Below, piece after piece: positions 39,201-51,063 of a stretch of DNA of 64,000 bases. Source of the DNA: Isoetes taiwanensis (Eukaryota > Streptophyta > Lycopodiopsida > Isoetales > Isoetaceae); NCBI GenBank assembly GCA_021234155.1, contig JAJEKV010000014.1, positions 12,567,836 to 12,631,835 on the forward strand, written 5' to 3'. A model generated the notes under the pieces. It was given only the letters and a program-made list of their open reading frames with translations. It was not told where the DNA came from and made no database searches. The number at the start of each line of letters is the position of its first letter. Position 1 is the stretch's first letter. A program made the position numbers and the translations under genes.

Positions 39201-40194
39201 GAATGCGAAATTAAAAGGAGATGCTGCATTGTCGGGATGTGCCAGTCAGCCTACCTGTAAAGCTAGACACACAGCCCAGCACCAAAACCTCCCTAAATTT
39301 TGGTTCATGATATCTGAATCGATATGGAAGCGTCTTCCTGGACACAGTTATCTCCCTAGCTCGGCAATCTCAGAAAAATTAAGCATTCTGTTCCTAAACT
39401 GTGAAATCGAAATCAAGAATTTACCCTGACTCCTTCCTGAACAACATTCTTAGATCTTTCCACTAGAAAGAAAGAGCAAGAGGAAAGGGGAAAAAGCCAG
39501 CATTCAGAAGATCCACCATAGATTAGACTGCCCAGAATATATTTACATGAAAACTGCTCTCTTCACGTTTCTGCTAAAATCTGCTACCTTATAGGCTGTA
39601 TGCCTTTTCGGATCTTGATAAACAAGAAAATTGTAAATTCCAGAAAACTTACATGATCTTGCTCATCCATTAGCAAATCGGGCCACGTTAGTGGCATCAG
39701 GCAAAAACATTAGGACCGCCTTGAAGCAGTGTCAGGCAAGCACTCCGGAACATTCTTTAAAGAAAAGAAAGATCCATCTGAAACTGATGGCAAAACCCCG
39801 CTAGTATCCAGTTCAATCTCTGACCTGCAAGGAGTACTGAGGCAGTGCCGGAATCAGGGAAGAGGAGGGCGGCGTCCTCTCCCCTTGCCGCCCTAGCCGC
39901 AGACGGAGGCAACAGCGCCAAGAAGCATTTTTCTTGCAACCTTGTTATTCTTGCAACCTTGTTATTTTTAAGGTGAAGCTTTTTTAGAATAGTGATCAGT
40001 CCGTACATATTACTCAATAGTCAACTTTCAGTAAATTGTAGCATATCTGGCAAATGTTATATTTTTAGGATTTTTTTATTTATTTTTTTTAATTTTAGTA
40101 ACATCCATCTGTTTTACAGTGAACAGGGTTCATGCAAAGGGGGGGCAGGTGAGTCACAGGATTTTCGATGTTGGTTCTCCATGAAAATCTCGAG

Positions 40195-40620
40195 GTAGAA
40201 GATTGAAAAATAGTCTCTGTGATAGTCTCTATGGTATTTGCTTTTAGATGGTGGAAGTTTATCTATGACAGTTGTGATGGGAATGTAAGAGCACTTATGG
40301 TCTATATATGGTTGTTGAGATAAAAATGGGAGATGCTTTTAGAAAAAGGGGGGCTTCCAGGACTAGTTTCAGAAATCCATGTTATTTTAAAATCATTCCC
40401 AAGCAACCTAGGTGTAGTTATTCCAAAAATTCTATTAGTGACAAAATGGCTAGCTAAAAACTATTTATTAAGGAAAATGATCAAAGCTCTCAAAAAGTTT
40501 GTTGTAAATTCCACTTCACAAAAATATCCTTTGCCAATTTTGTACAATAATATAAGGACCTGAATGTTAGTTTGAAACAAAATGATCTCCAATCAAATCT
40601 TACGTTCTAGGTTGGATGGA
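40195..40620. repeat. Direct duplication, copy 1
   Basis: This copy starts near GAAGATTGAAAAATAGTCTC and ends near AAATCTTACGTTC. It is repeated at 40730-41027 plus 43714-43845, where an inserted LINE splits the second copy. Identity by eye is high in the first 300 bases and lower after. The continuity of copy 1 shows precisely what was interrupted in copy 2. Confidence 0.85.
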
Positions 40621-41027
40621 GCGCTTATCCATGGAAATTAAGTCATATTTTTGGCAAGAATTTTGTATTTTGCATGTTATAGTGCTTTTGTTATTTCCTC
40701 TATATTAGCATGTGAAAATGTTGGGATAGAAGATTGAAAATTAGTCTCTATGGTAGTATTTGCTTTTAGATGGTGGAAGTTTATCTATGACTGTTGTGAT
40801 GGGAATGTAAGAGGAGTTATGGTCTATGTATGGTTGTTGAGATAAACGTGGAAGATGCTTTTAGAGAAAGGAGGCTCCAAAGACTAGTTCCAAAACATTA
40901 TGGCCTAATTTGATTCCCAATGAATCGTTAAATTACAAATGCATGTCATTTCAAAATCATTACCTAGGTATGGTTATTTTAAAAATCCTATTAGTGGCAA
41001 AATGGCTAGCTAGAAAATATTTATTAA

Positions 41028-41134
41028 GAATAGAATAGAATAGAATAGAATAGAATAGAATAGAATAGAATAGAATAGAATAGAATAGAATAGAATAGAA
41101 TAGAATAGAATAGAATAGAATAGAATAGAATAGA
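41028..41134 (-). repeat. (ATTCT)n array forming the 3' tail of LINE-D
   Basis: About 21 copies of GAATA/TAGAA stand exactly at the insertion boundary. On the LINE's own strand this is (ATTCT)n at the 3' end, in the place where L1 elements carry poly-A. Confidence 0.9.
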
Positions 41135-41321
41135 GTTTTTATCGTCCACGGAGACCAATTGGCCTATGGGACCCAAACAGGAGGCGCAGCAAGCGTATTA
41201 CTGTCCGGGTTAAAAAACCCCCTCCTCACCCTAAAGGATTGTTTGGGGGAAAAACAGTGACAGGAATAGGTTTGCTGTCAAACTGTACAAATACAAATAG
41301 AGACAGAAATATGTACATGTA

Positions 41322-43620
41322 TCAGGTAAGTGCTCGAGAACCGAGCTGATCTCGGTGATCCATGATCTCTTGAATGTATGAGCCCAACCTCCGTACCGAG
41401 CTCGTGCTCAGCATCTCATGCAGGGGCTGGCCAGGACGGACCAGCTCAGCATAGCGTATCCAAATGTCATCATATGCCGAACAACTCTGAAGGGTGTGGC
41501 ATTTGTCTTCCATACCCAACTTGGCGTTGGACAAAGCCTCTCCCGCCTAGACTCCCCCAACCCATCTCCCTGTTTCAATCCGGAGATGGTGTGCACTTGT
41601 GCGGATAGAGGCAATGGATCTGCGCTTTTTCATGGGTAGATGAGTGCGCAGGTAGCATTGCGGGCCCCGCTCCAACATGGGATTTATGTGGCATTGATAA
41701 TGTGCCGTCTTGACCTATTCACGGGTGCTAGCATCCCATAGCTTACTGAGGAAGCATATGTCAAGGTACTGTCTGAGGCTGCGACGATCTGCCTCCGTTT
41801 GCACTTGGATGCACCTGTGCTCCTGCATATTCCATCTAGCCAGCCATGCTGACCATCTTCTGGAAGTAGACGATGTGTCTGTCAAGGGCCCCCATTTGAA
41901 GACGCAAGCAACCTGTTTCTTGCAGTAGTATCTGGTATGGGACTCCGAACTTCACCCCCAGGGCCCGTGCCAAGAAAGCTTTTTGGACCTGCTCCAAGTC
42001 ATTCCAAGTGGCGACGGAAATTACCGGCCCCTGGACACCGACCCCCGCATAAAAGCATTGAGGTTCTACTAGCACCTTGAATAGGTGCGATTGGTGGGCC
42101 CAATCATACAGCTCTGCCTTGTGGCTATTGTTCTCCATTGCATAGAGTGCCTTCCAACCTGTTCCGGCTCACAGCCGGATGGAATTGTCCTAGTTCATGG
42201 CCGACGAAAATTCCACCCCCAAATATTTGTAAGTAGATACCACTTCAACATTTTGGCCACAATAAGTGAGGATTGGAGGCCTTGGCTGGCGTGCGGACGA
42301 TACCAGAATCACCTTGGTTTTGGCTAAGTTGACACGCATGTCAGTCACCTGGCAAAACGTGTCCAGGACATCGAGATGGCGTTGCATGTCTACCTGAGTG
42401 TGTGCTAGGAGGTCCACAACATCAGCATAGATCAGCTGCCTGATGATCTGGTGTAGGAGGTGAGCCCCAGTGCCTCCATTATCAGCGAGCCATCTCTCAA
42501 GCTGATCAATATATAGCCCAAATAATGTGGGAGAGAGAGGGCATCCCTAGCGGACCCCGATACTGCTCTCGAATGGTTGGCACGCTGTTTGCAGCCGGCC
42601 GGTGCATGTCTCATATAACCTGTACACCGCGTTTTGCAGTTCGACAGGGACGTCTAACTACTGCAATCTTGCCCACAACTTTTGCCGAGGCACAATGTCA
42701 AAAGCCTTGGCAAAGTCTACGAAGCAGCAATACAGATCTTGCCGACGGTTCCTGCTGTCCTCAACCAAAGTCCGGAGCGTGAAGATATGATCTATGGTTG
42801 AGTGCCTCAGTCTAAATCCTACCTATGTGAGTGCCCGCACTCCTGCTGCCTCTGCCCATCCTGTCAACTGCCGCTCGAGGATCCCGGCGAGGAGCTTTGC
42901 AAACACTGGGCTGATCATGATGGTCTGGTAATTGGCCGGGCAATGCGGGTCTCTTGCCTTGTAGATTGGGACAACCCTGCTAGTGGTCCATTGCAGGGGA
43001 AAACCTTCTCGCAATGCCTTTTGAACATGTCGGTCAGTACCGATGCCATGGATGGTCCTGCCCACTTGAGTAACTCTGCCTGCATGCCATCAAGGTCTGG
43101 TGCTTTTCCATTGGCTAGACGTTACAGCCCCTGTGCTACCTCTGCCTTTGAGATTTCCAGTACTGGGCCCTGCTGGGGGGATAATGCCGCCTGTGCACCC
43201 TCAGGGTTGTAGAGTTGCTGCAGGTATTGCCCCCACTGATCTAGAGTGATGTTTCCTGTGGCTGAGGTGGTCGGGCTCGTGTTGGTTGCTGCAGCATTCG
43301 CTGTTTGCGATGTGCGGGGCGTGGGTTGTGGCCTGTGGTGGAGTGGTGGTGGCATGGGGCAGCTTGGTGATGCAACGGTGGGCCACCCTGGTTGGCATCT
43401 TGCAGGCTGCCGGGTATGTGGGTCTGTCATGTCTCGTGTTGTGGCCTCTGCTCTCTGTAGTCGAGAGCTCAGCTCCTGCTGGAATTGCTGCTGCTTTGAC
43501 AATTCATATGTGCATCACCGCAATTGTTCATGGGCTTCCGCATGAAGGCCCTTGCCTTGCTGGGCAACGGTTGCCCGAAGCTCCTGCAACTCCTGGTCTC
43601 GTGTCTCGGCCTTCCTGTGC
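41322..43620 (-). pseudogene. LINE-D reverse transcriptase ORF
   Basis: In broken frames the protein has a coil (QQFQQELSSRLQRAEATT), fingers RLANGKAPDLDGMQAELLK, SRVVPIYKARDP with ANY in the NYRPI position, VGFRLRHSTIDHI, CCFVDFAKAFD, GCPLSPTLFGLYIDQLE and LIYADVVDLL. In the last the second catalytic Asp of YADD is Val. Then come MRVNLAKTKV, YKYLGVEFS and a tail with ASIRTSAHHLRIETGRW and a CHTLQSCSAYDDI-type Cys/His block. The catalytic substitution and frame changes make it inactive. It would have copied the element's RNA at the target. Confidence 0.85.
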
Positions 43621-43837
43621 AACGCTCTCAACTCTGACTGACTCGCTTCAAAGGCAGTCTGCACGCTTCACGTGGTGGTGGCGGCCTCCGCGACCTCTGA
43701 TTGGAGGCGAGAGGCAAATTTTCAAAGTTCTCAATTAGCTAGAAAGTTCCACTTCGCAAAAATATTGCCAATTTTGTACGATAATGTAAGGACCTCAACA
43801 TAAGTTTCAAACAGAATGATCGCTAAACAAATCTTAC

Positions 43838-44038
43838 GTTTCAGATGTATCCATTTTCACTAACTTCGATGGAGTCACTAAATATTCTCTTGGGCCAAAT
43901 ACTTGGTTAGGACCCATGTATGATGCAAATGGCGCACAAAGCAAGCATGCATTCGTAATATTTGACCTACAAAAAGAATCACCTAGCTCAATAGCTGTAT
44001 TTAGTCCTTGATGCACAACTTCATGTACTTTACAGGAG
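43838..44038 (-). other. Exon-like frame of unknown identity
   Basis: On the minus strand an open stretch is bounded by GCTTAG and GTAAGA. It encodes VVHQGLNTAIELGDSF, then YMGPNQVFGPREYLVTPSK. It reads like protein, and the splice signals are good, but partner exons are unproven (one candidate upstream is MATFMPVDPFEAQ followed by GTATGT near 44275). I do not recognise the family. Confidence 0.3.
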
Positions 44039-44039
44039 C

Positions 44040-47000
44040 TAAGCAAAGTTATTAAAACAAGGGGTTGGCAGTCTATTTTGCATATTCATTCGCTTTGTGC
44101 CGCTGTATGTAATGTATTTGAGCTATAAAAGAAATAAGTAAATAGGTTGCCCATCAAATTGCACAAATTTACCTTGGCACAGAGTATATGGCTGGTTAGA
44201 CCTCGTTGCATCAGGCAAAGTGAAGTTTAATGCAACAGTTACCCACATACCTTGGGCTTCAAAAGGATCAACAGGCATAAAGGTAGCCATCTTCCAGAAG
44301 AGAATGCTATTTCTGTTGATCTTTTAGCTATCTTGAATCAATCCAATATGAGCCAATGTGACTGTATAGCAAGTTATAAACATGGCAAGGTAGAAACTAA
44401 TACCTTGGCTATCATCCAAAATATTCTGTAGTAAACATGGGCTAGGAGAGCTTCTGCTTGCAATCAGCTGCACCATTTGCAATCATGTCCTCCATTTAGT
44501 CTACTAGCAACACAGGAAGACCTCTATTTTGCCTAGATTCGCAGCACATGAAGGCTTATCAAAACCCAAAATTAAAATTTCACCCAACTCTTTCCCGTTA
44601 AGTCATTTACCTCCAATGGAACATGTTGAAGCAAGCAATCCTCTGTTAGCATTTCCAGGCAACAGAACCACCAAACCTCTTTCCCTTGCAAAGCAGCTCT
44701 TAAACTTACTTTGTTATGGTTCTCTTTTTATATAGAAGAGAACCATTTTATGGGGAAAGGGATGCTTGTTTTGGCATCACGCCATTTTGGACGTAGGATC
44801 CAACTATAGCCTGAGCTTTCTATGGCACAGGCTTTCTTTAGCTTTGTTTGCTATATATCCCTGTTGCTTGCAAGCTATTCTCATCGGCGTTTCCTCTGAG
44901 TTGAATTCTCTTTGTTCCAGAGTTCTTTGTCATTCTTTCTCTTTTGCCTCCACAGGTTTCAATTTGTTTCATTTCATGCATAGTCTTCTGCCTGCCAGCT
45001 ACCATATACTCTACCACTACGGATCAATTTTCCTTCTCCGTTGCCAGGTACGAATCAAGTTTGTGTGGTGATGGTTTTCTCGGCATATAGTTCAAGTTTT
45101 CACAAGCGCTGATGGTTTGTTTGTCGTGGCTTTGAATCGTCTTATTCCTTTAGAGAATCTATTGTCATGGGCTTGAGATTTGGTGGTCTTTAGTTCTAGA
45201 ATCTGTTATTCCTTTTCTTGTTCTTGGATTTGTGTGTAGGATTATTGCGTGGTTGGACACATCGATTTACATAGCCAGGCCATTTGCCAAAAGCTAGGTT
45301 CTTCTCAGAAGCAAGTTTTTGTCTGTGGCATAGAGGCAGGTTTTTTGTCTGTGGCATCATCCTCAGGTCGAGCTTGTTTCACAAAAGTTTGAATCGATCA
45401 TAAAATTCCCTTTTTTGCAGAGCTTGGGAACATCAGTCTTTACTTCTTCCCGCTTATTGCTTATGTGTGTTTTCTCGAGGTTTCTTTGGCAGGTCAAGGG
45501 AAAGCTACAAGAAAGCTTCGGAAGTGGCTTTTCATCGGACGATTTTGAATGGGCTCGATCTGATATGTGTTTGTAACTTCTGGAAAGATTTTGCCCTACA
45601 AGAGTATAAATCCGATATCTTTGACACACCTTTGTCCCTCCACAATCTGCCTTTGGAATATGTTTATGCTTTTTGGCCCGATGCTAGGTTGGATCCAGGA
45701 CTTCTTTTTTAATTCTTCAATTTCCTGATCAGGGTATCCTCAGCCCTATGCAGTCGGTCTTAGCCCAGGACGAATTTTCGTGGCTGACCCAGGTTCGCTA
45801 AGCCTAAGACGGATTTTTGTGGCTATGGCACAGGTCGCCGTTTACTATATTTTTTGTTCAAGGGATACATGGTCCTGCTATCCCATTGGATCTAAATATA
45901 TCCTTTGTTTGGTTTTTTTTAATATTGATAATGATCTTAGGTTGTGGCTGGGTTACGTGGCTTTTCTACCTCCGATTGTAGGTTTGATTCCCACCATTGC
46001 CATGAACTCTTTTCCTGCATTCACATGCATTAAACTTCCTTATGTTCCTCCTGTGTTCTCCATGAATCTTCTTTATGTTCCTTGAGTGTTCTCCAGGAAT
46101 ATTGTGGCTTTCCACCATTTGCCACAAACTACTTTTCTTGCATTCACATGTGACAAACTTCCCTTTGTTCCCTGAATTTTCTCCATTGATAATGCATCTG
46201 CTCTTACCCGTTTTGTCAAGTCTCTCCCTGAGACCCCTAGGCCATGTAAACAGATGGTTGGCCAATTTTTAACAATGTGTTGCATGTGCGCGTATGGAAG
46301 TATACAGGTTTCATACAGGGTTCGGCTTGGGTTCGAAACCTACAATGGTAATGTTTATTGATTTTATGAGAGATTACATTTATTTATTTCATCTCTATAT
46401 TTCTTCCAGTTATTCCGTTCCCTGGGTTTCTGCATGCGTTGAATTTCCATTGTAGCTCGGAGAGTTGGATGATGTGCATCGCATAATTTCCAAACTTCCA
46501 GGTTGTTTGTTGATTGCCTTTCTCTAGACCGTATAGTTGGCGCTTGATGTTCACATTAAATTCCTAAATCTTGGGCTTCTTATAGTTCATATGTACAGTT
46601 TCTTTGGTCTCTAACATTTTACTCGATACGTCTGATGCATATTCGACCATATACGTTTGCTAAATAATGTTTTTTATTACATGGGATGTCTTGCTTTAGG
46701 ATTTTTGCATGGTTCCTTTTAAGGCCTTTTTGGTTTTATTTATTGCATTCTTCTTTCTTCAGATATGTATGCGCATTAGATCCATTCTTAATGTTGTCTT
46801 CTTTTATAGCTCCCTTTGGTTCATTAACTACTTGATCCACTTCAGTGATCTTTAGTATGTTGTTTTTGTACATTGTCGTTCGTCATACAACTTGACGTCC
46901 ACCTGATGTTATGAACTCCAGGTTTTATTGCAATTACGGATATAATTGCAGGATATAATCCAGGTTTTATTCATGCGGGTTCAATGTCTTCATTACGGAT

Positions 47001-47702
47001 ATAAGACAAGCATTTGTTTGATGGCACATATATCGTTCACTTTCTTTATGTGCAGGAGGCACCGGGGTACGGGTACATCCTTAGAAAGATCTCTTGGACA
47101 TTGTCGGCATGACTAGCATGTGGTATTCATTCTTGTTTGGTAGTTATTTGCTTGTTTAAAATCATCTTTAGTTTTGCTTTCCTTTCTAAGTCCTATTTGT
47201 TTCCATGGTGGATGTTTAGCTTGAAGATAATCAAAGATGATATTCAGCTATAACTTAGTATCTAACACTAGATTATTTAGACTAGCAAAATATTTCTAAT
47301 GCACAATGACTCGAATCTTACTAAACCATGCAAACTTATAACCAAGGTAAGGTTCACTTATTTGATCGGGTTCACAAGCTGTGTATATTACTTTTAAAAA
47401 AACACAAGCGATCCCATATTACTGAATGAGATCACGATTCACACTTGCCGACACAGCTGTATCTCATGTAATCGTGCTTCTTGTTTTTTTTATCTTGATC
47501 AGTCCTATATATCTGCCGGACCGACCTCTACCAGTTCATGGAATAATACAAAAACATGTATTTTGTCTCAATGTCATTCGACCTTCAAAATATCTTCTAT
47601 AATTACAAGGCTATTTTATGTAAAGAACAAGCCCAATGATATCCTTACTTAGCCATCCTTTTATTTCGACCATTGGAATTTGACTTTTCCTAACTCATTA
47701 GA
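44040..47702. other. intergenic with local duplications; may include the copia 3' LTR
   Basis: No gene is supported. A TATA-like CTATATATCC at about 44869 is followed by pyrimidine-rich sequence with GCCAG|GTACG near 45048, which may be a leader with an intron. Short internal duplications lie at about 45310-45355, 45745-45830 and 45995-46185. The copia element's 3' LTR must end against 47703, but without its partner LTR its other edge cannot be set. Confidence 0.4.
45990..46186. repeat. Tandem duplication of about 115 bp
   Basis: CCACCATTGCCATGAACTC through TGTTCTCC (about 45993-46060) is repeated as CCACCATTTGCCACAAACTA through TTTTCTCC (about 46115-46185). Both copies share TTTTCYTGCATTCACATG. 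Confidence 0.7.
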
Positions 47703-48353
47703 ATCTCCTTTTAGACTGATCAACCTATATCCATCTATATTACATGAATCAATCATTTCCTTCATCTCCTCCTTCATGTAATATCCTTGTGTCACAGCAC
47801 TGTATTTGTTCCCTTAATTCTTCAAATCTGTATACAGGCAAAGCTTTTGTCAGAATATCTGCTACTTGCATATTTGTGTGAACATACTGCATGCAAATCT
47901 GCCTTTTCTTCACCATATCTCTTATGAAATGTATTTCCAGCTCTATATGTTTCGATCTTTCATACATCACGGGATTTTTTGCCATTACAATGCAGCTGGT
48001 ACTGCCACAAAATAATTTAATAGGACTTGTCTGTTCAAATCCTAACTCTTCCATTAACCTTCTCTCCCATATGATTTCTCTGGCTGCTAAAAAAGCTGAA
48101 TGGTATTCGGCTTCTGCACTTAATAAGGCAATACTAGTCTGTTTTTTGCATTTCCAGGCTACTGGAGCTCCACCAAGTATTACCAAGTAACCTGATGTGG
48201 ATCTTCTTTGATCCAAGTCACCTCCCCAATCCGCATCACAGTAGACCTGTACATTCATATCATTTGAATCATACATAACGCCAAAATCCATTGTACCTTT
48301 TAGATTTCTTAGAATGCGTTTTGTTGCAGTCCAGTGTGCTCTACCAGGATTAT
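47703..48353 (-). pseudogene. Copia element, part 1: RNase H end and polypurine tract
   Basis: The minus strand reads the Ty1/copia RNase H: NPGRAHWTATKRILRNLKGT, YCDADWGGDLDQRRSTSGYL, WKCKKQTSIALLSAEAEYHS, SKHIELEIHFIRDMV and VADILTKALP. The domain removes RNA from RNA-DNA hybrids during reverse transcription. The frame then stops. A purine-rich AAAAGGAGATTC (47702-47713 on the plus strand as its complement) is a likely polypurine tract before the 3' LTR. The upstream end is cut at the gypsy-1 insertion and continues at 58238. Confidence 0.9.
48349..48353. repeat. ATTAT target-site duplication of gypsy-1 (left)
   Basis: It matches 58233-58237 exactly and lies within the copia RNase H/RT coding junction. 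Removing gypsy-1 and one copy rejoins the copia frame (SRYNHN-PGRAHW). Confidence 0.9.
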
Positions 48354-50036
48354 TGTTGACCCTCAACCTGCCTAGAGAGTCAAACACAAAAAGCCAACTT
48401 GAGTTTTTACTCAAGTTGGGGTTAGAACCTCCAGATCACTTAAGGTGATCAGTCTACACAAGAATTTCTCAAAGAAAAAGCTCAATTGTCAAGTATTCAT
48501 ACCTTTCCCAATTCAAGAATATGGAACCCTTACTCAAATAGATGTAACTCTCATAGGTGGATTGATTTCCAAGGTCAAATGGTGAGGGGCATGCAATCAA
48601 ATCAAAATTTAGATCACTAAAACTATTTTTTTGGCACTGTTTTGTGGATATCAGTCTAAAATTGTATCAGACAGAGTGCAAAAAATGACAACTTGAGTTT
48701 GGAATGGTATTCTTTCGAACTTTTTGTGCACACAGGTGCTAATATGATGGGGAAGGAAAAGCAAATGGTCATATGCAAGAAAAAATGATGGGATACTTTA
48801 CTGTAAAAATGTTTGTGATGCAAAAATACTAAAGGATCATGACAGTCAACTTTTTAAATACTTGGCAGGCAATTTTCATTGATATGAAGGTAATACAAGG
48901 TGAATAAGAGTCTTAGGATCATAGATTCTCAGGAGGTCATAAATAATATCAAATCAAGAATATCAGTCCAATTTTCTCAAATCGAACTGTGGAACACTCA
49001 GATACTTCATGAACATCTTCAGATCGTGCTCAACGTGTATCAATGTTGAGGTTTGATGCGTCTGGGCCTTCAAAAACTTCTGTTATTGGTTTCCCCGGTA
49101 TATAGATTTAGTTTTAATGATTCTGGCATCTTAGGACTTAATTTTAGGCTTAATGGGATGCTAATGAGCGGGAATCCAAGAATAGGTAGTTTTTGTAGCT
49201 TAGGATCCCAATTCCGGCGTGATTCGAGTAAGTTTCCAAGTTTAGGGTTCTTCAACTGTATTTTTCCAGAAATTGCGCGATACGGTGGCCGTATTTTTGG
49301 AGGTATAAACTAAGAATATGCTGTATTCAGCCATTTCGAAAAGCTAGGCCATGGTTCAATAGAGACCCAAAATAATTATGAAGTCATTTGGGTCTATAGC
49401 AACCCTAATAATTTGGGGAATATGCTAGGTAGATACCATGACTGGAATATTCCATGGGGGATATTTGGGTGGCATGGGTAATTAGGCACATTTGGTAAAT
49501 GAAGTAAGGGGGCATAAGAATTTGCAAATAAGGGTTGGGCTAGGGACATTTGCAAGAATGTAATATGGAAAAAATGAGAGAAAAGATATGGAATGGGAAG
49601 ATCATCTTTTGGGGTGGACAAAAAGCCTTTAGAAAAGAAGGACTTAGGCAAGCATGGTGTGATTGGAAAAAAAGTGAATATGGGAAGATATAGGCATAAG
49701 AGAAATATGACTAGGAAAATTTCGAATTGGGGGTAAGAATATGGATAAATGGCTAGGAGGTGGAATTAAATACCATGGGGTCTTCCAAACTTTGTCTTCC
49801 AAACTTCAAAAAGCATCTTCCAATCTTCACAACCCAGAATATTATAGAGCATCCTTTGAATACCTTTGACCTTAGATAGAGCATCTTCCATGGGAGTTGA
49901 CCTTTGAAGATTGATATTGTTTGACCTTCATATCAATGTTGACTACCAAGCTCTTTTTGACTTAATTCTTCCACAATAACTTGACCTACTTCAATACATG
50001 AACCAACAGTTAGTATGTTGCCCTTTGGGGGCAACA
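48354..50036 (-). repeat. Gypsy-1 3' LTR (1,683 bp)
   Basis: On the element's strand it starts TGTTGCCCCCAAAGGG and ends GGGTCAACA. Compared with the other LTR it lacks about 212 bp (equivalent to about 56551-56762) and a further 14 bp. A stable hairpin lies near its end at 48394-48419. Confidence 0.95.
48394..48419 (-). promoter_or_regulatory. LTR hairpin, 11-bp stem with TTTT loop
   Basis: CCAACTTGAGT and ACTCAAGTTGG are perfectly complementary around four T. The same hairpin is kept in the other LTR at 56364-56389. In the element's orientation it lies 40-65 nt before the LTR end, in the U5-like part. A role in RNA dimerisation, termination or primer-site structure is inference. Confidence 0.6.
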
Positions 50037-51060
50037 TCTCGCCAAAACAAGAAAATGGCTGGTCCCCTCAGCCATAAGGGGTCTTCACATTTTCTCCAAA
50101 GTGTATAAATGAGAATTATGGTAAAGAGAGGGTGTAAAGTGTAAGTGTTGGTGGAATAGAAGTGAGTATGGTGGTATGAGGATGTAAGTGAGTGAAAAAA
50201 GGTGAGAGTGAGTGTGAATATGATAAAGTAGTGATGGAAATGGAGTGTATGAGATGAGGTGAGTGTGTAAATGTTGGAATCTTGCCAAAACAAGAAAATG
50301 TGTGAAAAAAAGGTAAGAATGAGTATATGGTTAGGTGGTGATGGAAATGGAGTGTAAAAGGGTGAAGTGAATGTGCAAAAGTTGAGATCTCGCCAAAACA
50401 AGAAAATGTATGCCTCCCTGATCCTTAAAAAATGCAACTCTGCTATGATGGTGAAGCCGAATTGCAGAGTGCTTTCTTTTGGGAATGAAAACAAGAATAA
50501 AGAGTCTAAATGGATAGCAGGACCACTTATGGCAGATGAATAAAGATGGAGAAAGGGTGCACATGTCATGGAAACATACAAACAAATTAATCCTGATCCT
50601 TGCAACTCTGCCATGATGGTGAAGCTGAATTTGTAGAGTGCACATTTAGGGAAATAAGATGAGGAATATTTGGCTAAATGGAGGGCAAGACCACAATGAG
50701 GCAGATGAATGAAGATGGAAGAAGGGTGCTCCTGCAAATGACCCTTGGCAATTAATAAAAATCCTTGTTCTGAAGCTGTTTGATAGCTCATCCTCCATAC
50801 TGGCTAATCTGCAAATATAAACTCAATGAAGACATTAGTTCTAAATTTAAGACACAGTGAAATCTAACCTAACCTACCTAATTTTTAACTTTAATTCTAA
50901 CTTGTCTAAGTTCTAGAACATAAAAAGAGACAAGCATATATGCTGATCCCAGTACCTTTTCAGGTGAATAGTGTTGATAGGATTTGGAAGTGGCATCCCT
51001 GAAGTTAATTCCTTTAACCAATAAGAGTTGGTGCCTGCTGGTTCCAACACCTCGTAGGGG
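50037..51060 (-). other. Gypsy-1 3' non-coding region with repeated motifs
   Basis: About 1 kb lies between the integrase end and the 3' LTR. The phrase CTCGCCAAAACAAGAAAATG occurs next to the LTR (50038) and again near 50281 and 50389. A separate block is duplicated at about 50418-50570 and 50594-50733 (shared AACTCTGCYATGATGGTGAA). A 266-codon open frame on the minus strand (50791-49991) runs into the LTR; its FLFWRD repeats simply reflect the DNA repeats. Confidence 0.6.
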
Positions 51061-51063
51061 CCC

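Larger units (their letters stand above)
41028..43713 (-). mobile_element. LINE-D: non-L1, 5'-truncated LINE with pentanucleotide tail
   Basis: Both boundaries are fixed by the split duplication. The element is GC-richer than its surroundings. It reads, on the minus strand, a Gln/Glu-rich coil, a reverse transcriptase, a C-terminal region, then the (ATTCT)n tail. No endonuclease is present, so the 5' end is truncated. Simple-repeat tails and this reverse-transcriptase style are known from RTE/CR1/L2-like LINEs and not from L1, so I infer a different clade from LINE-A and LINE-C. Confidence 0.85.
40730..43845. repeat. Direct duplication, copy 2, split by LINE-D
   Basis: The left part, 40730-41027, ends CTAGAAAATATTTATTAAG. 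The right part resumes at about 43714 with ATTTTCAAAGTTCTCAATTAG and continues to the AAATCTTACGTTTC end. In copy 1 the matching parts are adjacent (TATTTATTAAGGAAAATGATC), so the interruption at 41028-43713 is an insertion. Confidence 0.8.

Noticed and set aside
46328-46346. Good pol III B box (GGTTCGAAACC)
   Set aside because: No A box at the right distance and no repeat family evident.
49991-50791. 266-codon open frame at the gypsy-1 3' end
   Set aside because: It crosses into the LTR, is low in complexity, and its repeats mirror DNA repeats. No envelope-like features that I would trust.
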